A stretch of 64,000 nt of DNA, from the NCBI RefSeq assembly GCF_900109745.1, contig NZ_FOAV01000016.1:58094-122093 (forward strand). The letters are read 5' to 3'. The position numbers were made by a program, and so were the translations under genes. The notes under the pieces are model-generated. The model saw only the letters and a list, made by a program, of their open reading frames with translations, was not told the DNA's origin and did no database searches. Below are positions 61,766 through 64,000 of this stretch, piece by piece (position 1 is the first letter of the stretch; every line of letters starts with the position of its first letter). The stretch is from Roseateles sp. YR242 (GTDB lineage Bacteria; Pseudomonadota; Gammaproteobacteria; Burkholderiales; Burkholderiaceae_C).

Positions 61766-63661
61766 ATGACGAATTACCCCCGCGCCAAGCTTGTTGTGCT
61801 CACGGCTGCCCTGGCCATGTCCCTGGGGGGCTGCGGTGGAGACGGCGACTCCTCGGACGGCAGCGCCGTTGGCGCGGAAACGCCCGGATCGGCCGCGAGC
61901 AGCGTGGACAGCGGCGCAAGTGCGCCCACGACCGGCAGCGGAACCACCACGCCCGACACGGGGACCACCACACCGGTGGTGACGCTCAAAGGCTCGACCG
62001 GCGCGACGTTGGACTCGGGGTGCACCACCGCGATTGCCGCCGCCCCCACCCCAGATGCATCGACAACCAGCTCCTTCGGCCTGACGACGAACGACAACGT
62101 CTACACCGTGGACACCGGCGCCGGCCTGGTCTTCAAGATCCGGCGAGGCAGCTATTCGAGCAACACGCAGGCGCCTGGGGACCTGACCTCCATGGTCTAC
62201 AACGGCGTGGAGTATCAAGACGTCACCAGCGGCACCCAGATCAACGCCGGGATGGGATGGATCTACACCACCGTGGGAGAGAACGACGTGGTCCTGGATG
62301 CGGTGCAGGTGGACGCGGACCACATCCGGATCACGGTGACCGCGGGCGACATGACGCACTATTACCTGGCGCATCGTGGCGAGGCCAAGATCTACATGGG
62401 GACTGTCTTCGCCAGCGAACCCAACCAGGAAAACGAGGGCTTCGTCCGCTACATCGTGCGTGCACTCACTGGCCGGCTCCCGAATGGCCCTGCGGCCTCC
62501 AACATGCTGGAGAACACCGCGACGATCGAGGCGTCAGACATTTTCAGCACGGCCACCGGCGAGACCCGCTCCAAGCACTACTCGAATCAACGCCTGCGCG
62601 ACTGGTACTACATCGGCGCCACAGGCAGCAATGTCGGCCTCTGGGTGGTGCGGGGCAACAGCGAAGGGATGTCGGGTGGTCCCTTCTACCGCAGCCTGCT
62701 CAACCAAGGCCTGGATACTCAACAGCAGCTCACCTACATCGTCAATTACGGCATGGCCCAGACGGAGCCGTACCGGATGAATGTGCTCAACACCTACGCG
62801 CTGGTCTTCACCGATGGCAGCAAGCCCGCGGTGATTGACACCAGCTGGTATGGCGACATGGGCCTCAAGGGCTGGGTCGCTTCCAGTGCGCGAGGAACGG
62901 TCTCTGGCGCCAGCATCACGGGGCTTGATAGCCACTATCGCTACACGGTGGGGCTGTCCAACACCACCGCTCAGTATTGGACGGCGGCCGACGGCACCAG
63001 CGGTAGCTTCAGTTGCGCCGGGGTGATCCCCGGGGATTACACCCTCAACGTCTACAAGAACGAACTGGTCGTGGCTTCACAAGCCGTGACGGTGACCGCC
63101 GGCGGTACCACCACCGTCAGCCCGATTGCCGTCACCGACCCCTCCAGCAAGGCAGCCCTCTGGCGCATTGGCGATTGGGATGGCTCGCCCACGGAACTGC
63201 GCAACGGCGACAAGGTCACCTACATGCATCCGTCGGATGTTCGTATGGCCAGCTGGGCACCTGGCGACTTCGTGGTGGGAACGTCCGCCAACACCGACTT
63301 TCCCGCATACATGTGGAAAGACAAGAACAATGGCCAGCGCGTGACCTTCACGCTGACGGCGTCGCAGCTTCTGGCGAGCACCGTACGTATCGGCTTGACG
63401 ACCTCCTATCTCGGCGCCCGCCCGCAGATTACCGTCAATGGATGGAGCTCGACGCTGCCAGCGGCCCCTAGCCAGCCCAAGACCCGCAGCTTGACGGTCG
63501 GCACCTACCGTGGGAATAACACGCTCTATACCTACACCGTGCCAGCGAGCGCGTTGGTCGTGGGCACCAACACCTTGACCATCAGCCTCAATACCGGCTC
63601 GACGGGGGACGGGTGGTTGAGCCCGGCAGCGGCGATTGATGCAGTCGACTTTAGTCAGTGA
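61766..63661 (+). CDS. rhamnogalacturonan lyase, polysaccharide lyase family 4
   Basis: Product of about 631 residues. Lipoprotein signal ends AMSLGGC (about residue 18). A Ser/Gly/Thr-rich linker follows, then the N-terminal PL4 beta-sandwich (NDNVYTVDTGAGLVFKIRRG; DLTSMVYNGVEYQD) with probable catalytic Lys in HRGEAKIYMGT and His in RSKHYSNQRLRDWYYIG, by analogy to the Aspergillus enzyme. A fibronectin-III-like domain (SFSCAGVIPGDYTLNVYKNE) and a C-terminal carbohydrate-binding-like domain (WRIGDWDGSPTELRNGDK; TYLGARPQITVN-type sequence) complete the usual three-domain layout. It cuts the rhamnogalacturonan I backbone of plant pectin by elimination. ATG 61766 is chosen; ATG 61751 is possible. 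Confidence 0.9.
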   Translation: MTNYPRAKLVVLTAALAMSLGGCGGDGDSSDGSAVGAETPGSAASSVDSGASAPTTGSGTTTPDTGTTTPVVTLKGSTGATLDSGCTTAIAAAPTPDASTTSSFGLTTNDNVYTVDTGAGLVFKIRRGSYSSNTQAPGDLTSMVYNGVEYQDVTSGTQINAGMGWIYTTVGENDVVLDAVQVDADHIRITVTAGDMTHYYLAHRGEAKIYMGTVFASEPNQENEGFVRYIVRALTGRLPNGPAASNMLENTATIEASDIFSTATGETRSKHYSNQRLRDWYYIGATGSNVGLWVVRGNSEGMSGGPFYRSLLNQGLDTQQQLTYIVNYGMAQTEPYRMNVLNTYALVFTDGSKPAVIDTSWYGDMGLKGWVASSARGTVSGASITGLDSHYRYTVGLSNTTAQYWTAADGTSGSFSCAGVIPGDYTLNVYKNELVVASQAVTVTAGGTTTVSPIAVTDPSSKAALWRIGDWDGSPTELRNGDKVTYMHPSDVRMASWAPGDFVVGTSANTDFPAYMWKDKNNGQRVTFTLTASQLLASTVRIGLTTSYLGARPQITVNGWSSTLPAAPSQPKTRSLTVGTYRGNNTLYTYTVPASALVVGTNTLTISLNTGSTGDGWLSPAAAIDAVDFSQ

Positions 63662-63736
63662 CGGGGGGCGGGCGGCTTCATGTGGTGAGATGAAGCGCCC
63701 CGCCAGGTGTCTGAAGCGCGGCGTCCGTATTTCATC

Positions 63737-64000
63737 GTAAGCGGTCAATGAACTGCGCCCTTGGCGCCAACGAGTTGTCGGGGTAGAAGCGATTCAGGCC
63801 GCGAGGTCGATGCGCCAGGGCAGCAATGCGGCGTAGTCGTCCGCCGTCTGGGCCTTGGGCAGCGCAACGAACAGTGCGCGCAGGTAGCGGTAGCCGTCGA
63901 TGCCGTTGACCTGGCAGGTTTGCAGCAGCGAGTACAGGTTTGCGCTGGCATTGGCCCCGGCCACGGTGTCGGCGAACAGCCAGTTGCGTCGGCCGACGCA
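63737..64000 (-). mobile_element. IS66-family insertion sequence, right end (partial)
   Basis: The element's terminal inverted repeat begins GTAAGCGGTCA at 63737; IS66 ends characteristically start GTAAGCG. The transposase reading frame lies on the minus strand and runs off the window, so only about 264 bp are visible. The insertion lies about 75 bp after the PL4 lyase stop and does not interrupt it. Target-site duplication cannot be checked without the other end. Confidence 0.85.
63794..64000 (-). CDS. IS66 transposase (TnpC), C-terminal fragment
   Basis: Last 68 codons of the IS66 transposase, read from the right edge: it opens with GRRNWLFADTVAGANASANL and continues LYSLLQTCQVNGIDGYRYL and ALFVALPKAQTADDYAALL to end PWRIDLAA. 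The sequence is intact to the stop at 63794, with no frameshift in the visible part. The rest of the gene and any tnpA/tnpB lie outside the window. Confidence 0.92.
   Translation of the reverse strand, partial: CVGRRNWLFADTVAGANASANLYSLLQTCQVNGIDGYRYLRALFVALPKAQTADDYAALLPWRIDLAA

Noticed and set aside
63661..63704. Inverted repeat GCTTCAT/ATGAAGC after the PL4 gene as a terminator.
   Set aside because: A hairpin is possible, but no T-tract follows and the outer stem is broken, so it was not called.

Overview
The window looks like chromosomal DNA of a GC-rich betaproteobacterium of the order Burkholderiales, most like the Roseateles/Mitsuaria/Rubrivivax group. This rests on the very high GC at third codon positions, a DUF4148 small secreted protein, a type II lumazine synthase behind an FMN riboswitch, psd next to trpS, and an IS66 element. 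Genus is inference; no rRNA or other marker gene is present. Genes are dense, with many 4-bp ATGA overlaps inside operons. No CRISPR array, tRNA, rRNA or prophage was seen.

Layout. 1-4 kb (minus): 5' part of an SNF2-type helicase gene, then an operon of an ECF sigma factor, a one-TM probable anti-sigma protein and a secreted heptad-repeat protein. 4-7.7 kb: a structured, terminator-ended intergenic stretch (possible sRNA), a TSUP anion exporter, an HDOD protein and a membrane diguanylate cyclase. 8.1-9 kb: FMN riboswitch and ribH2. 9-16 kb (minus): RluA-type pseudouridine synthase, periplasmic binding-like protein, a MurA-like enzyme, tRNA hydroxylase TrhO, and a 789-residue fusion of cysteine desulfurase, ETHE1-type persulfide dioxygenase and rhodanese. 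16-21.6 kb: psd, trpS, an acyl-CoA synthetase, a DUF1232 protein and a LysR regulator. 21.8-32.2 kb: DUF4148 protein, MHS-family symporter, SulP transporter, two tandem TPR-GGDEF proteins, a uracil/xanthine permease, a 39-residue membrane protein and a TetR regulator.

32.3-42.5 kb: a 14-unit 9-bp tandem repeat, then a YejBEF-like peptide importer facing three tandem paralogous family-5 solute-binding proteins. 42.7-49.9 kb: a GlrK/QseG/GlrR-type two-component module followed by opgG-opgH (osmoregulated periplasmic glucans). Between them lies a textbook sigma-54 promoter with two GlrR-type sites and two IHF matches, so the regulator probably drives glucan synthesis. 50-54.8 kb (minus): iorA-iorB molybdenum hydroxylase followed by soxXYZA without soxB or soxCD. 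54.9-61.6 kb: GFA-family protein, a lectin-GH114 lipoprotein, an unidentified gene, and an MFS-aldo/keto reductase pair divergent from a LysR regulator. 61.7-64 kb: a PL4 rhamnogalacturonan lyase lipoprotein, then the end of an IS66 element at the right edge.

Themes: sulfur chemistry recurs (TSUP, SulP, TrhO, the desulfurase-persulfide fusion, sox), as do c-di-GMP enzymes (three GGDEF proteins) and envelope/peptide functions. Several loci carry short tandem repeats with a 9-bp period, which suggests slippage-prone sequence in this genome.
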